DNA of 64,000 nucleotides from Sulfuricella denitrificans (GTDB lineage Bacteria; Pseudomonadota; Gammaproteobacteria; Burkholderiales; Sulfuricellaceae), in assembly GCA_002632355.1 (NCBI GenBank), contig NSJJ01000017.1, positions 1-64,000 on the forward strand, in the 5' to 3' direction. The notes under the pieces were generated by a model. The model saw only the letters and a program-made list of their open reading frames with translations, was not told where the DNA came from and ran no database searches. Of this stretch, positions 24,332-34,235 are shown one piece after another; position 1 is the first letter of the stretch; each line of letters starts with the position of its first letter. The translations under genes and the position numbers were made by a program.

Positions 24332-25642
24332 ATGAACTCACTGCCAACCAATTCAGACCTCAAAACCCAAACTGCCTTGACTAGCCATACTCCGTTCGTG
24401 ATGGACACGTGCGAAACACAGGAGATTTTCCTGGCCCACCAACCCATCATGGACACGAATCAGAATACCGTCGCGTATGAATTACTGTTTCGTTCCGGCA
24501 ATTTTGGCGTAAGCGGCGTAACCGATGACATGGCCGCCAGTGCTGCAGTCATCCTCAATACTTTCAGCCATTTCGGCGCAGAGAAGGTTATTGGCCAGCA
24601 CCTCGGCTTCATCAATATCAATACCGAACTGCTGATGAGCGACATGCTTGAACTGCTGCCGCACGATCAGATTGTGCTTGAACTGCTGGAAAGTGTTGCG
24701 CCCAGTTCGGACGTCATCCAGCGATGCTACGAACTCAGAGACATGGGTTTCAGGCTGGCACTGGACGATTTTGTCTATTCCCCGGCTTTCGAGCCGCTCC
24801 TGGATCTGGTGGACTACGTCAAGATCGACCTGCTCGCGACCTCATTGGAACGCCTGCCCGCCGTCATCGACCGGCTTAGGCACAGGCCACTGAAATTGAT
24901 TGCGGAAAAACTGGAAAGCGTCGAACAGTTCAAACTGTGCAGCAGCCTTGGCTTCACGCTTTTCCAGGGTTATTACTTTGCCCGCCCGGCGATAATCAGC
25001 GGCAAAAAGGCAGATCCAGCCAGAATGGTACTGCTGCGACTGCTTGGACAGATTCTGGGCGACGACGAAAATCACGAAATCGAGAAAACTTTCAAGCTGC
25101 AACCCGGCTTGAGTTTCAATTTGCTGCGACTGGTCAATTCCGTAGCAATGGGTCTGAGGAACCCGGTCAGCAGTCTCAATCAGGCACTGGTTGTGCTGGG
25201 CCGGCGCCAGTTGCAGCGCTGGATACAACTTTTGATTTACACCGTGGGCAATGCAAGCAGTCAAAACAGCCCACTGCTAAAGCTTGCCGCCAAACGAGGC
25301 AAACTGATGGAACTGCTCGCAATTGAGCAGCGACCCGGCCGCAGTGATTACCATGAACGCGCATTCATGGTTGGCATGCTTTCCCTGCTGGACGTCCTGT
25401 TCGAAATCCCCATGCAGGATATCCTGTCCCAATTAAGTCTTAACGACGAGGTTCGGGAGGCACTACTGGATAACATTGGACCGCTGGGACAATTACTCAG
25501 CCTGTCAAAAGCGCTGGAACTGGCTGATTTTGAAGTCGCTACAATCATTATGGTTCAGGCCGGCATTCCTCCGGCCAGGCTGACCGAGGCCAATTTGCAA
25601 GCGTTCTGCTGGGTAGGCGACCTTGAAAGAGAAAACGACTAG
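24332..25642 (+). CDS. EAL plus HDOD signalling protein (YuxH type)
   Basis: 436 aa. The barrel begins EIFLAHQPIMDTNQNTVAYE and keeps YELLFRSG, FININTELL and VLELLE. The DDF loop is ALDDFVYSPAFEPLLDLVDY, characteristic of the YuxH/EAL-HDOD family rather than active phosphodiesterases. The HDOD part has LQPGLSFNLLRLVNSVAMGL, LVVLGRRQLQRWIQLL and FMVGMLSLLDVLFEIPM. Loss of several metal ligands makes a c-di-GMP effector role more likely than catalysis. It is tandem with the preceding paralogue and probably cotranscribed. Confidence 0.85.
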   Translation: MNSLPTNSDLKTQTALTSHTPFVMDTCETQEIFLAHQPIMDTNQNTVAYELLFRSGNFGVSGVTDDMAASAAVILNTFSHFGAEKVIGQHLGFININTELLMSDMLELLPHDQIVLELLESVAPSSDVIQRCYELRDMGFRLALDDFVYSPAFEPLLDLVDYVKIDLLATSLERLPAVIDRLRHRPLKLIAEKLESVEQFKLCSSLGFTLFQGYYFARPAIISGKKADPARMVLLRLLGQILGDDENHEIEKTFKLQPGLSFNLLRLVNSVAMGLRNPVSSLNQALVVLGRRQLQRWIQLLIYTVGNASSQNSPLLKLAAKRGKLMELLAIEQRPGRSDYHERAFMVGMLSLLDVLFEIPMQDILSQLSLNDEVREALLDNIGPLGQLLSLSKALELADFEVATIIMVQAGIPPARLTEANLQAFCWVGDLEREND

Positions 25643-25645
25643 TGC

Positions 25646-26602
25646 CTAGCCGCTTCCTTCCGGTAAATATTTCTGCGGGTCCACCGGTTTGCCCATGCGC
25701 CGGATCTCGAAATGCAGTTTCACCTGATCCGCATCGCTGTCTCCCATCTCGGCGATACGCTGCCCTTTAGTCACGGTCTGCCCTTCCCTCACCAGAATCT
25801 GGCTGTTATGGGCATAGGCGCTGAGAAAAGTCTTGTTGTGCTTGATAATCACCAGCTTGCCGTAACCTCTTAACCCACTGCCACTGTATACCACCTTGCC
25901 GGGTGCTGAGGCCATGACGGGCTGTCCGGCCTTGCCCGATATATCCAGTCCCTTGAGGCTGGCACCTTCATTGAAAGAAGCAATAATCTTGCCTTTTGTC
26001 GGCCAGGACCAGGCCAGATCCTCATCATCAGTGCTGGCTGGCTGGACAGGCTTATTCCCTTCGTTTCCCGGCGGTATCGATTTGGCTTTTTCTTCGGGCA
26101 CGGGCTGTTTGGCAGTCGCGGCCTCTGGCTTGGGCGCCACAGGAATCACGGGAGCGGGAGCGGTTTCAGCTTCAGCCGAGTAGGCGATTTTCACTGCCTT
26201 GGGCTGCGTCTTGAGTATTCCTTCCCTTGCTTCAGCCTGTGTGCTCTGCGGTTTCAAGACAGAGGTCACCACCCCGCTCTCCTGTGGCGCCAGCGCTTGT
26301 GTCTGTTGCGTCTGAGTCTGGGGATTCACGCGCAACTGCTGTCCAATGCGGATGACATACGGAGCTGAAATCCCATTCAGTTCCGCCAGTTCCTTGTAGT
26401 CATAGCCATATTCCAGGGCGATCGCATAAAGCGTATCCCCTTTCTGAACCGTGTGTGTTTGTGGACGCCAGTCGCCATCTCGTGATTTGGCTACGCTCTT
26501 TCCAGCCTGTGCGCGCTCCTGAATCGGTGCATAGTGCGGCGCAGAGCCACAACCGTTCAGCCACAAGGCCAGAAGCGGCAACAACAAGACCAGCTGATAC
26601 AT
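25646..26602 (-). CDS. nlpD: NlpD-like lipoprotein, LysM plus LytM
   Basis: Outer-membrane lipoprotein that activates cell-wall amidases at division. The lipobox is LWLNGC, followed by one LysM repeat (HTVQKGDTLYAIALEYGYDY to GQQLRV) and a Pro/Ala/Gln-rich linker. A C-terminal M23 domain has GQPVMASAPGKVVYSGSGLR and LHFEIRRMGKPVDPQKYLP. The first zinc His of M23 is replaced (LKGLDISG in place of HKGID), so it is a degenerate, non-hydrolytic activator as in NlpD/EnvC. It is followed by no rpoS in the window. It lies next to pcm, overlapping by one base. Confidence 0.88.
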   Translation of the reverse strand: MYQLVLLLPLLALWLNGCGSAPHYAPIQERAQAGKSVAKSRDGDWRPQTHTVQKGDTLYAIALEYGYDYKELAELNGISAPYVIRIGQQLRVNPQTQTQQTQALAPQESGVVTSVLKPQSTQAEAREGILKTQPKAVKIAYSAEAETAPAPVIPVAPKPEAATAKQPVPEEKAKSIPPGNEGNKPVQPASTDDEDLAWSWPTKGKIIASFNEGASLKGLDISGKAGQPVMASAPGKVVYSGSGLRGYGKLVIIKHNKTFLSAYAHNSQILVREGQTVTKGQRIAEMGDSDADQVKLHFEIRRMGKPVDPQKYLPEGSG

Positions 26603-27261
26603 CAGATGACCCCAGCCAGAAGCGGCACGAATTTCACCGCTTCGAGTACAGTTTCAACATATTCTTTCTGGGTACGTTCGATCAGGTGCAGTCGCTGCTG
26701 ATCACCGGAGCCAATCGGCATCACCAGCCGACCTCCGACATCCAGTTGCTTTAACAACGCAGAAGGGATATGCGTGGATGCAGCCGTCATGATGATGGCG
26801 TCAAAAGGTGCGGCTTCCGCGATGCCGATGCCGCCATCGGCATGACGTGCGCGCACATTGTTGCAGTGCGCTTCACGCAGGTTTTTGCGTGCCTTGGTCA
26901 GCAATGGCGCAATTCGCTCCACGGTAAAAACTTCACGCGCCAGCTTGGCCAGTACGGCCGACTGATAGCCGCAACCGGTTCCAATCTCCAGCACCTTGCC
27001 AAGGTCCTGACCATTTCTCAGGATTTCGGTCATGCGCGCCACGGTGTAAGGGTTGGAAATTGTCTGGCCGAAACCGATAGGCAGGGCAGTATCTTCATAT
27101 GCCCGGCTGGAAAGTGCATCCTCGATGAAAATGTGGCGCGGAATGGAGCCCATCACCGACAGCACGACTTCGTCCTTGATTCCCAGGCTACGCAGACGAT
27201 CCACCATGCGCATGCGCGTGCGCTGCGAGGTCATGCCGATACCGCTGATCCGGACATTCAT
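26602..27261 (-). CDS. pcm: Protein-L-isoaspartate O-methyltransferase
   Basis: Repairs isoaspartyl residues in aged proteins using SAM. The 219-aa protein has [48 protein letters not shown] and the SAM loop [16 protein letters not shown]. It lies in the conserved surE-pcm-nlpD order, overlapping surE by four bases and nlpD by one, so the three form one operon. Confidence 0.94.
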   Translation of the reverse strand: MNVRISGIGMTSQRTRMRMVDRLRSLGIKDEVVLSVMGSIPRHIFIEDALSSRAYEDTALPIGFGQTISNPYTVARMTEILRNGQDLGKVLEIGTGCGYQSAVLAKLAREVFTVERIAPLLTKARKNLREAHCNNVRARHADGGIGIAEAAPFDAIIMTAASTHIPSALLKQLDVGGRLVMPIGSGDQQRLHLIERTQKEYVETVLEAVKFVPLLAGVI

Positions 27262-28001
27262 GATGACAGCCAGCCTTTCAGGCTAGTCAATTGATTGTAA
27301 TGCGTCAGATCAATCTGCAGCGGCGTGACCGAAACCACATGACGTGTCACGGCCTCGAAATCCGTTCCCGGCCCGGCATCCTGTGCCAGACCGGCAGCAC
27401 CCACCCAATAAACGGTCTGGCCGCGCGGGTTTTCCGCCTTTACCACCGGCTCGGCCTTGTGGCGCTTGCCCAGACGGGTGACTTCGATGCCCTGCAGCGC
27501 CTCGTAGGGCACATCCGGAACGTTGACGTTGAGCAGTGTCGGCTGCGCCAGAGGCTCGCGCTGATAGCGTTCGACCATATCCTTCACCACACGGGCTGCG
27601 CTGGCAAAGTGGGCATGATGACTGCTCACCAGTGAAACCGCAATTGACGGAACTCCGAGCAGAAATCCTTCCGTTGCTGCAGCAACGGTGCCTGAATAGA
27701 TCGTGTCGTCACCCATGTTGGCGCCATGATTGATGCCGGAAATCACCATATCCGGCAGATGATCCAACATTCCGGTCACCGCCAGATGGACGCAATCGGT
27801 TGGCGTGCCGTTGACGTAATAGAACCCACTGCTGGCCTGACGCAGCATCAGGGGCCGATCCAGGGTCAACGAATTGCTCGCGCCACTGCGGTCGCGCTCG
27901 GGCGCCACCACAGTGATCTGCGCCACGGAAGAGAGCATCTCGGCCAGAACAGCCAGGCCGGGTGCAAAATAACCGTCGTCGTTGCTAAGCAGAATTCGCA
28001 T
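27258..28001 (-). CDS. surE: 5'/3'-nucleotidase SurE
   Basis: Metal-dependent survival phosphatase acting on nucleoside monophosphates. The metal site is [13 protein letters not shown] at the N-terminus and [19 protein letters not shown] in the middle; [12 protein letters not shown] is also characteristic. At 247 aa it is full length. It is the first gene of the surE-pcm-nlpD operon and lies 41 bases downstream of gltX on the same strand. Confidence 0.95.
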   Translation of the reverse strand: MRILLSNDDGYFAPGLAVLAEMLSSVAQITVVAPERDRSGASNSLTLDRPLMLRQASSGFYYVNGTPTDCVHLAVTGMLDHLPDMVISGINHGANMGDDTIYSGTVAAATEGFLLGVPSIAVSLVSSHHAHFASAARVVKDMVERYQREPLAQPTLLNVNVPDVPYEALQGIEVTRLGKRHKAEPVVKAENPRGQTVYWVGAAGLAQDAGPGTDFEAVTRHVVSVTPLQIDLTHYNQLTSLKGWLSS

Positions 28002-28042
28002 TAATTGATTTCAGTCCTGATCATGACGGCACCAGGCCGATT

Positions 28043-29467
28043 TTATGAGCTTTCACCCGGCGTCGCAATGAAGCCGCCTGCCACACGCGCCAGTTGTTTC
28101 TTAAGGCGCGCAACCACCTCGTCCTTGCCGATCAAAGCCAGCACCGCATCGACAGAAGGCGTCTGCGCTTCGCCCGTCACCAGCACGCGCAGTGGCATCG
28201 CAATTTTGGGCAACTTGAGGCCATGCGCGGCAACCGTGGATTTCATCAGGTCGTGAATGGCTTCGCGAGTCCACTCGATGGCAGCAAATTTTTCCGCCAT
28301 CTCCGCCATGACCGGCAGGATGTCCTGAGGAACATGCTGCTCCAGCAAGGCAGGCTCGGCATCCAGGGCACGGTAGAAATACACGGCAGCATCGGCCAGC
28401 TCTTCCACCGTGCCGACCCGCTCCTTGAGCAGATCCGCCACGACTGCAAGGTCAGGCCCGCCTGCGGACGGGTCGCAGCAATCACGTTGAATAAAGGGTT
28501 TGGCCAGTTCGGCCAGGCGTTGTCCATCCACTTGCTTGAGGTATTGCTGGTTCAGCCACAGCAGTTTTTCGGGGTTGAATTTGGCTGCCGATTTCGAAAT
28601 GCTGCCGAGATCGAACCATTCAACGAACTGTGCCATGCTGAACACTTCCTCATCGCCCCTGGCCCAGCCCAGGCGCGCAAGATAATTCAGCAACGCTTCC
28701 GGGAGATAGCCGTCTTCCTGATACTGCATTACCGATACCGCGCCATGGCGCTTGGAAAGTCGCTCGCCGTCAGCACCCAGAATCATCGGCACATGAGCAT
28801 ACTGCGGCAGTGGCGCGCCCAGCGCCTTGAGGATATTGATCTGGCGCGGCGTGTTATTGAGATGGTCGTCACCCCGGATGACATGGGTGATCTGCATGTC
28901 CCAGTCGTCCACCACCACGCAGAAATTGTAGGTCGGCGTGCCGTCCGAACGGGCAATGATGAGGTCGTCAAGCTCGCTGTTGCCGACCACCACGCGACCC
29001 TTGACCAGGTCATCGATGACGACGGCCCCTTCGAGCGGGGTCTTGAAGCGCACCACGGGAGAAACGCCAGCCGGCGGGGTGGCATTCGAATCGCGCCAGC
29101 GCCGGTCATAGCGCGGTTTTTCCCCGCGCTTTTCCTGTTCTTCGCGCATGGCATCCAGCTCATCCTTGCTGGCGTAGCAGTAGTAGGCGTTGCCTTCATC
29201 CAGCAACTGCTGGATCACCTGCTTATAGCGATCCATGCGCTGCATCTGGTAGAACGGGCCTTCGTCGTAGTCCAGTCCCAGCCAGTCCATGCCATCCAGA
29301 ATGGCCTGGACCGATTCCGGCGTGGAACGTTCGAGGTCGGTGTCCTCGACACGCAGCACGAAAGTGCCTTTATGCAGGCGGGCATAAGCCCAGGAAAACA
29401 ATGCGGTGCGAGCGCCGCCGATATGAAGATAGCCAGTAGGGCTGGGAGCAAAACGGGTACGAACCAT
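28043..29467 (-). CDS. gltX: Glutamyl-tRNA synthetase
   Basis: Charges tRNA-Glu. The 474-aa class I synthetase has the HIGH-type motif in [20 protein letters not shown] and KMSKS-type motif in [33 protein letters not shown] and LIGDDHLNN-like [11 protein letters not shown] support GluRS over GlnRS. The C-terminal anticodon domain is complete. It is followed by surE, and its promoter must lie in the 145 bases before the iron cluster's last gene. Confidence 0.96.
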   Translation of the reverse strand: MVRTRFAPSPTGYLHIGGARTALFSWAYARLHKGTFVLRVEDTDLERSTPESVQAILDGMDWLGLDYDEGPFYQMQRMDRYKQVIQQLLDEGNAYYCYASKDELDAMREEQEKRGEKPRYDRRWRDSNATPPAGVSPVVRFKTPLEGAVVIDDLVKGRVVVGNSELDDLIIARSDGTPTYNFCVVVDDWDMQITHVIRGDDHLNNTPRQINILKALGAPLPQYAHVPMILGADGERLSKRHGAVSVMQYQEDGYLPEALLNYLARLGWARGDEEVFSMAQFVEWFDLGSISKSAAKFNPEKLLWLNQQYLKQVDGQRLAELAKPFIQRDCCDPSAGGPDLAVVADLLKERVGTVEELADAAVYFYRALDAEPALLEQHVPQDILPVMAEMAEKFAAIEWTREAIHDLMKSTVAAHGLKLPKIAMPLRVLVTGEAQTPSVDAVLALIGKDEVVARLKKQLARVAGGFIATPGESS

Positions 29468-29612
29468 GATTACACAAAGCCGAAGAAAAGATTGGGCGGG
29501 CAGACCCCAAGCGCGGACACCCGCAAAAGCGCGTATTTTACGCGAAAAATCGTTTCTTTCGGATTAAACCATGAACTCGACCAGCCCTCCTCTCCCGATG
29601 AATGGCAAATAC

Positions 29613-31016
29613 TTACCAGATATAGAACAGAAATGCCCACGGAGTAATCACACCCGCAATCGCCATGGCGACCCCGGCCCCCGCCAGCCAGCGCAGTGAA
29701 TCCGAAGGTGCATGACGCAGCATGCCAAATGCCAGCGCCCAGCTCCACAAGGCGGCCAACCCGAGCAGCGCCGCCCGCATCTGTCCAAGCCAGGGGATGT
29801 GGATACCTTCGGCGGCAAGATGGGAAACCGTCATCGCCGAGAGCCCCAGGAATACGCCGACTCCGCCCAGGGGGATGAGGCTGTAAGCAAGACGGCGCGC
29901 ATTATTGACGGCATCGCCCGGCAGGATGGTACCGGCCACCCTGAGCCAGCCCCAGACCCACCCTCCGACGAGTAAAGCCGTGGCGCCGATATAGGAGAGG
30001 ATGCCCAATCCGTCCAGCCAGGTAAAAACGTCGTTGGTCTGGGGGTAATGGGTAAGCAGCCACCACGGCGCGTTGTCCTGCAGCAAGGCAAAGGAATCCC
30101 GATCGACCAGCCATTCGGCGGCCCAGGTTTTTGCCGCCACGAACCACGGCGAGGCCGACCACTGAAAAGCCCCCACCGCCACGCCAATGATGCCAAATAT
30201 CAGCAACCGCACTTCCCACGGGCGGACATCCTGTGGCGACAGGCGAACCACTTCCTGCCCTGGCATCCGCGCAGACAGGCTTACCGCACCACGATGGCCG
30301 CTGCATCGCCCGCACATGTGGCACTCCGATGCGCCCTTCATGCGACGGATATCCACCAGGGGGGCGCACTCGACAGGCACAGGATGGATTTTGATCATGC
30401 CCGGCTGAATCCTGTCATTCCAGCGTTCCCTGTCGACGCTGAAGTGCAGCGGGGCCAGCCGCGCCAGAAGTCCGAACACGCCCGTTACCGGGCAAAGATG
30501 ACGACACCACACCCGTTTGCCTTTTCCGTATACCAGACCGATGGCGATGGCAGCCACAGTGGATCCCCCCAGAACCAGCAGGGCGGCCTTGGGATATTCG
30601 TACACGCTGACCAGTTGACCGTACACGGTAGTCAGGATGAATGCCACAAACGGCCATCCTCCCCATTTCATCCAGCGCGGCACGGAACGGCCAAGGCCAT
30701 AACGGCTGACGAACTCGGTCAATGCACCTTCGGGGCAGAACACTCCGCACCAGACCCGCCCCATCAGCATCACGGAGAGAATCACGAACGGCCACCAGAC
30801 ACCCCAGAACAGAAACTGTGCGAACAGGGTGAAATGCTCGAGCATGCGCGCTTCCGGAGAAGGCAGGGAAAGAAATGCGGGAACCGTCACCAGCACCAGG
30901 TAGAACACCACCACCGCCCACTGCACCCCGATGATGAGGCAGCGCTTGCGACGCATGGTTTCCCCGATGCGGGACAATAATGGCGGTTGAAGCAGCAGGG
31001 AGGATTCAATTTTCAT
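29613..31016 (-). CDS. ftrD: Membrane polyferredoxin of Ftr-type iron uptake (FtrD-like)
   Basis: Integral membrane 4Fe-4S protein, 467 aa, with about nine helices. Cytoplasmic clusters are suggested by WCGVFCPEGALTEF and WCRHLCPVTGVFG (NapH/NosR-type CxxxCP) and CHMCGRCSGH. The last lacks the usual fourth CP, so one cluster may be incomplete. In Bordetella and Brucella FtrABCD such a protein supplies or accepts electrons for ferrous iron taken up through FtrC. It is the last gene of the cluster here, 11 bases after the preceding gene. The symbol is by synteny with Ftr systems. Confidence 0.8.
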   Translation of the reverse strand: MKIESSLLLQPPLLSRIGETMRRKRCLIIGVQWAVVVFYLVLVTVPAFLSLPSPEARMLEHFTLFAQFLFWGVWWPFVILSVMLMGRVWCGVFCPEGALTEFVSRYGLGRSVPRWMKWGGWPFVAFILTTVYGQLVSVYEYPKAALLVLGGSTVAAIAIGLVYGKGKRVWCRHLCPVTGVFGLLARLAPLHFSVDRERWNDRIQPGMIKIHPVPVECAPLVDIRRMKGASECHMCGRCSGHRGAVSLSARMPGQEVVRLSPQDVRPWEVRLLIFGIIGVAVGAFQWSASPWFVAAKTWAAEWLVDRDSFALLQDNAPWWLLTHYPQTNDVFTWLDGLGILSYIGATALLVGGWVWGWLRVAGTILPGDAVNNARRLAYSLIPLGGVGVFLGLSAMTVSHLAAEGIHIPWLGQMRAALLGLAALWSWALAFGMLRHAPSDSLRWLAGAGVAMAIAGVITPWAFLFYIW

Positions 31017-31027
31017 TACTATTATCT

Positions 31028-31558
31028 TTAACGTTCGGTTTCAAAACGGAATGGCGCGAGCATCTGGCGTGCACCGCTTTCCAGCAATACGGTGGCCTGC
31101 CACGTCATGCGCCCGCTGGTGCAGATCGGGAGGCTGGTTTGCGCGCTGTAAATACCCTTCCCGGAGGGTGTCAGGAAGGCACGATTGAACGCCATGGGAA
31201 AACTCACCCCGGAAAAATCCACTTCCAGCGGGCGTGCACTGCTCCCCGAGATGTGGACTTCCAGTTTGAGTGGGGACAACAGCGGCACCGGTCTGGGGCC
31301 CAGAACAAACTCGATGCGACCGCCATCAGGCAGTGTCAGAGCGCATGTTTCTCGGCTCAGGCTGCAAGACGCATCCATTGACAGCACAGTCGGGCCATGC
31401 GGCACGAAAAAAAGGGCTTTTGCAAGCACCGCCAGTGCCAGTACGGCCGCCAGCACCCCCACCAGTCCACACAGCAGACAAAGACCGGATTCGGGTGAAT
31501 TTGTCTCAGACTCGATGACTCCGGTGTATGCCTGCGGCTGCCGGATCGCCAACATCAT
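31028..31558 (-). CDS. Membrane-anchored protein of iron uptake cluster, FixH-like
   Basis: 176 aa with one N-terminal membrane helix (LVGVLAAVLALAVLAKALFFV) and a periplasmic beta-rich domain. Cysteines occur in GLCLLCGL before or within the helix and in CSLSRETCALTL and LPICTSGRMTWQA. The C-terminal layout (LPxCxxGxMxWQA) faintly recalls FixH/CcoH proteins, but I do not claim membership. Its ATG overlaps the FTR1 stop by four bases, so it is made with the permease. It is not part of the described FtrABCD set and may be an additional redox or assembly factor. Confidence 0.6.
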   Translation of the reverse strand: MMLAIRQPQAYTGVIESETNSPESGLCLLCGLVGVLAAVLALAVLAKALFFVPHGPTVLSMDASCSLSRETCALTLPDGGRIEFVLGPRPVPLLSPLKLEVHISGSSARPLEVDFSGVSFPMAFNRAFLTPSGKGIYSAQTSLPICTSGRMTWQATVLLESGARQMLAPFRFETER

Positions 31559-32370
31559 TTATGCTGCTTCCGCAAGCGAGGCCAAAGCACCACCAGCGCC
31601 CAGTACGTGCCATACACCAGAACCAGCATCAATGCGGGATGGGCGCGATAACCGGTGAGCGCGGCTACCAGACTGCCACTGGTGGTGACATCGTCGAGCA
31701 GGAAGGATGAATCCCAGACCGGATCGGCCAGTGCGGGTAGCCAGCCGTATCCGATCATTCTTTCGGCGCCGCCCACCAGCATGCCAGCGGCAAGCAACAG
31801 AAGTGCCGTCTCGCTGACGCGGAAAAATACCTTCCAGGATAAAAATCGCCCTCCCCGCACCAGAATCCAGAAAGTGGCGAGCGCCAGTGCAAAACCCGAT
31901 GCCGCCGCCATGAGGAATTGCGCAAAGGCCATGCCGTGCTGTTCAGCTCCGTTGCCATAGAGAAAGATCACGGTTTCCGCACTTTCGCGACCGACTGCAA
32001 GCGCGGCGATGACCGCCACGCCCATCCAGTTGGCCGTGTCTGCGGCCTGAGTCAGGCCTGATTCAAGATCGCTTTTCAGGGAACGTCCATGTTTGCGCAT
32101 CCAGAACACCATTTGCGTAATCAGCCCGGCTGCGATAAACATCATGGCAAGCTGGAAATAATCCAGCATTTCGCCATCGAGGGTGGCATACACGCCCATC
32201 ATGGCCAGCGCAAGCAGCCCGGCCAGCGCCAGTCCGGCGGCTACACCCCCCCACAGATAGCGCATGCCGCGAGTACCTTCCGGGTGAGCCTTGAGCCAGG
32301 CATAGAGAATGCCCACCACCAGGATGCCTTCAACGCTTTCGCGCCAGACGATAAACAAGGTATTCCCCAC
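31555..32370 (-). CDS. ftrC: FTR1-family iron permease (FtrC-like)
   Basis: Inner-membrane iron channel, 271 aa with about seven helices. It has both iron-binding REXXE motifs: VWRESVEGILVV at the N-terminus and VGRESAETVIFLYG in the middle. Family knowledge: FTR1/EfeU permeases move Fe(III) produced by a coupled oxidase, here presumably the cupredoxin-like protein encoded 9 bases upstream. Context with P19 and polyferredoxin genes indicates the Ftr subtype rather than EfeUOB. Confidence 0.9.
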   Translation of the reverse strand: MGNTLFIVWRESVEGILVVGILYAWLKAHPEGTRGMRYLWGGVAAGLALAGLLALAMMGVYATLDGEMLDYFQLAMMFIAAGLITQMVFWMRKHGRSLKSDLESGLTQAADTANWMGVAVIAALAVGRESAETVIFLYGNGAEQHGMAFAQFLMAAASGFALALATFWILVRGGRFLSWKVFFRVSETALLLLAAGMLVGGAERMIGYGWLPALADPVWDSSFLLDDVTTSGSLVAALTGYRAHPALMLVLVYGTYWALVVLWPRLRKQHK

Positions 32371-32379
32371 GACATTCTC

Positions 32380-32712
32380 CTATTTGACGACAATCTGGCC
32401 CTTGGCCGTGTCCGGATGAAATTCACCGATGAATCGGTACACGCCGGGTTTGAGCGGCGCGAAGACAAGCGAGCGCGTCACGCCCGGGCCAAGTACCGTT
32501 TCCTTGCGCAATTCGAGGCTCTCGAATTCTTCAGGACCAGGCCCTTTGTTGGTCATCACAATCTTGAAGCGCTGGCCAGCCGGAACTTCAATAGTTTCCG
32601 GCTGGAAGCGCCCGTTCGCGGCGGTCAAAGCGTAACTCGGCATTTCCTGTGCATAGGACGGATTAAGCATCAAGGCCAAAGCGATCAATAAAAAAGTCCG
32701 TTTCATTTCCAT
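32380..32712 (-). CDS. ftrB: Periplasmic cupredoxin-like protein (FtrB-like)
   Basis: 110 aa with signal peptide FLLIALALMLNPSYAQ and a cupredoxin fold: IEVPAGQRFKIVMTNKGPGPEEFES, then GVYRFIGEFHPDTAKGQIVV. The His of GEFHPDTAKG is present, but the Cys/Met ligands of blue copper proteins are not obvious, so copper content is uncertain. In Ftr systems FtrB is proposed to oxidise or pass ferrous iron to the permease. Start is ATG 32712 or ATG 32706 (MKRTF); the second has better-looking signal peptide geometry. Confidence 0.8.
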   Translation of the reverse strand: MEMKRTFLLIALALMLNPSYAQEMPSYALTAANGRFQPETIEVPAGQRFKIVMTNKGPGPEEFESLELRKETVLGPGVTRSLVFAPLKPGVYRFIGEFHPDTAKGQIVVK

Positions 32713-32715
32713 CTC

Positions 32716-34233
32716 CTAGAACATCAACTGTGCGCGAGCGCCAAGAATCTTCACATCCGGGGCATCGCCATTGCCTGCCGGATGCAGGATGTACTGGAAA
32801 TCAGGTGTGACTTCGAATTGCTTGTTAAGACGATGGCGATAGTAAATTTCCATCACTTTCTCCGATCCACTGGCATGAAACCCGAAATCCGGTTTCCCAT
32901 CGCCATCGGCATCCACGCTTGAAGAATCTCGGCTGAAACCTGCACTGACCTTGTTCATCCCGAAAGCCATTCCGAGTGCATCTCCCCCACGGCTCCAGTA
33001 ACTGCCACCGAACTCCGCACCCATGCTTACGGTCTGATCGAATGGCTGCCCTTCTCCCCAGCCCTTGCCATACCGGCCAAACAAGGTGACGTAATCATCC
33101 AGGCGCTGATCAAAATTGAATCCGATCCCGCGATGGACAACGGTCTCTCTGTTATAAGTGGGTGCCTGGCCGTTATGCCAGGCATAAACGCGGTAATTGC
33201 CAGCCAGCCCTGAGAACAGCACTTGTCTGGTTTCCGCCTGAGCAATGATGAACGGCGAGGTGAAAGCCTGGCTGAAATTGGCGCCATGACCTGAGCCAAA
33301 CACCCCAAGTGACAGGCGATAATTTTCCGGCTTGCTCTTCTCGTTGAGATAGGACAGGCGCACACCGGGCGTAAAACCATAAGCATCTGCCCCCACGTTG
33401 GCAGCCATGGGATTGTCCAGCAGCGCGTTATGCACAAAAATACTGGAGAGAAATTGGCGTCCTTCATCGTTGGCAGCAGCGTTCTGATCGAAAAATCCGA
33501 ACGGATCCATCTTGCCGAAGTTTATGGTCAGCGTTTCCCGCGACCGCGGCTTGAAGCCGCCGATAGGCAAAGGAATATCGGCCTGGTACCAGGCCTGGGC
33601 CAGCATCACGGCAGTCGTGTCGGCGAGGTCGGCGGTACCGAGCTGAAAAGCGGTGGCGTTCGGGCCGGAAAAGGCGGTCAGGGCATCGCTTGCGCCTTTT
33701 CCCTGACCGATACGGAAATGGCCGAACAACATCCCGGTGGCATCCCCCATGGTGCCTGCCGGCGTGCTCACCGTAATATCTGTGCGATAGTTGAGGTGGA
33801 TGTCCTTGTTGTCGGTGCCGCTGGTTTTTTGCGCGACTGTGGTGAAACTGGCGCCCGCATGGATGCCATCCAGAGACTCGATCACTTTGGATGATTTCTG
33901 CATTTCCAGCCCCTGATATTCAGCTGCTTTCAGACGGGCGGTCAATTCCGGTTCGTTCTCGCTGACGTTCTCGCTCGCCAGACTTTTCTCGATACGGATG
34001 TTGTAATCCTCCAGTGCCTGCACTCGCGGTGCCAGTGGCTCATTCCGGACTTGCAGTTTTTTTTCAAGGTCCGCGTTGTTCTTTTCCAGTTTTTCCAGAC
34101 GCGCCGAAAGACGTTTCATCTCCTTAAGCAGCTCCTCCTGGGAAGCTTCTCCACCGTGGGCAGGCAGGGTCGCACACATGACTGCAGCCGCCATGGCAAT
34201 GGTTTTTATTTTAAATTGGGCATTCCTCGCCAT
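32716..34233 (-). CDS. Outer-membrane porin with N-terminal coiled coil, iron cluster
   Basis: 505 aa: signal peptide ending LPAHGGEA, a coiled coil of about 75 residues (EELLKEMKRLSARLEKLEKN onward), then a beta-barrel related to OprB-type porins (LNYRTDITVSTPAGTM, LTINFGKMDPFGFFD, a YYRHRLNKQFEVTPDFQYIL end, terminal ILGARAQLMF with C-terminal Phe). The coiled-coil plus OprB-like barrel is like the 'iron uptake porins' of cyanobacteria. It is placed between the P19 and cupredoxin genes with gaps of 2 and 3 bases, so it is probably the dedicated outer-membrane pore of this iron system. Confidence 0.82.
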   Translation of the reverse strand: MARNAQFKIKTIAMAAAVMCATLPAHGGEASQEELLKEMKRLSARLEKLEKNNADLEKKLQVRNEPLAPRVQALEDYNIRIEKSLASENVSENEPELTARLKAAEYQGLEMQKSSKVIESLDGIHAGASFTTVAQKTSGTDNKDIHLNYRTDITVSTPAGTMGDATGMLFGHFRIGQGKGASDALTAFSGPNATAFQLGTADLADTTAVMLAQAWYQADIPLPIGGFKPRSRETLTINFGKMDPFGFFDQNAAANDEGRQFLSSIFVHNALLDNPMAANVGADAYGFTPGVRLSYLNEKSKPENYRLSLGVFGSGHGANFSQAFTSPFIIAQAETRQVLFSGLAGNYRVYAWHNGQAPTYNRETVVHRGIGFNFDQRLDDYVTLFGRYGKGWGEGQPFDQTVSMGAEFGGSYWSRGGDALGMAFGMNKVSAGFSRDSSSVDADGDGKPDFGFHASGSEKVMEIYYRHRLNKQFEVTPDFQYILHPAGNGDAPDVKILGARAQLMF

Positions 34234-34235
34234 CT

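Noticed and set aside
28094-29647. 517-aa plus-strand ORF
   Set aside because: Antisense shadow of gltX, His/Arg-rich, no motif.
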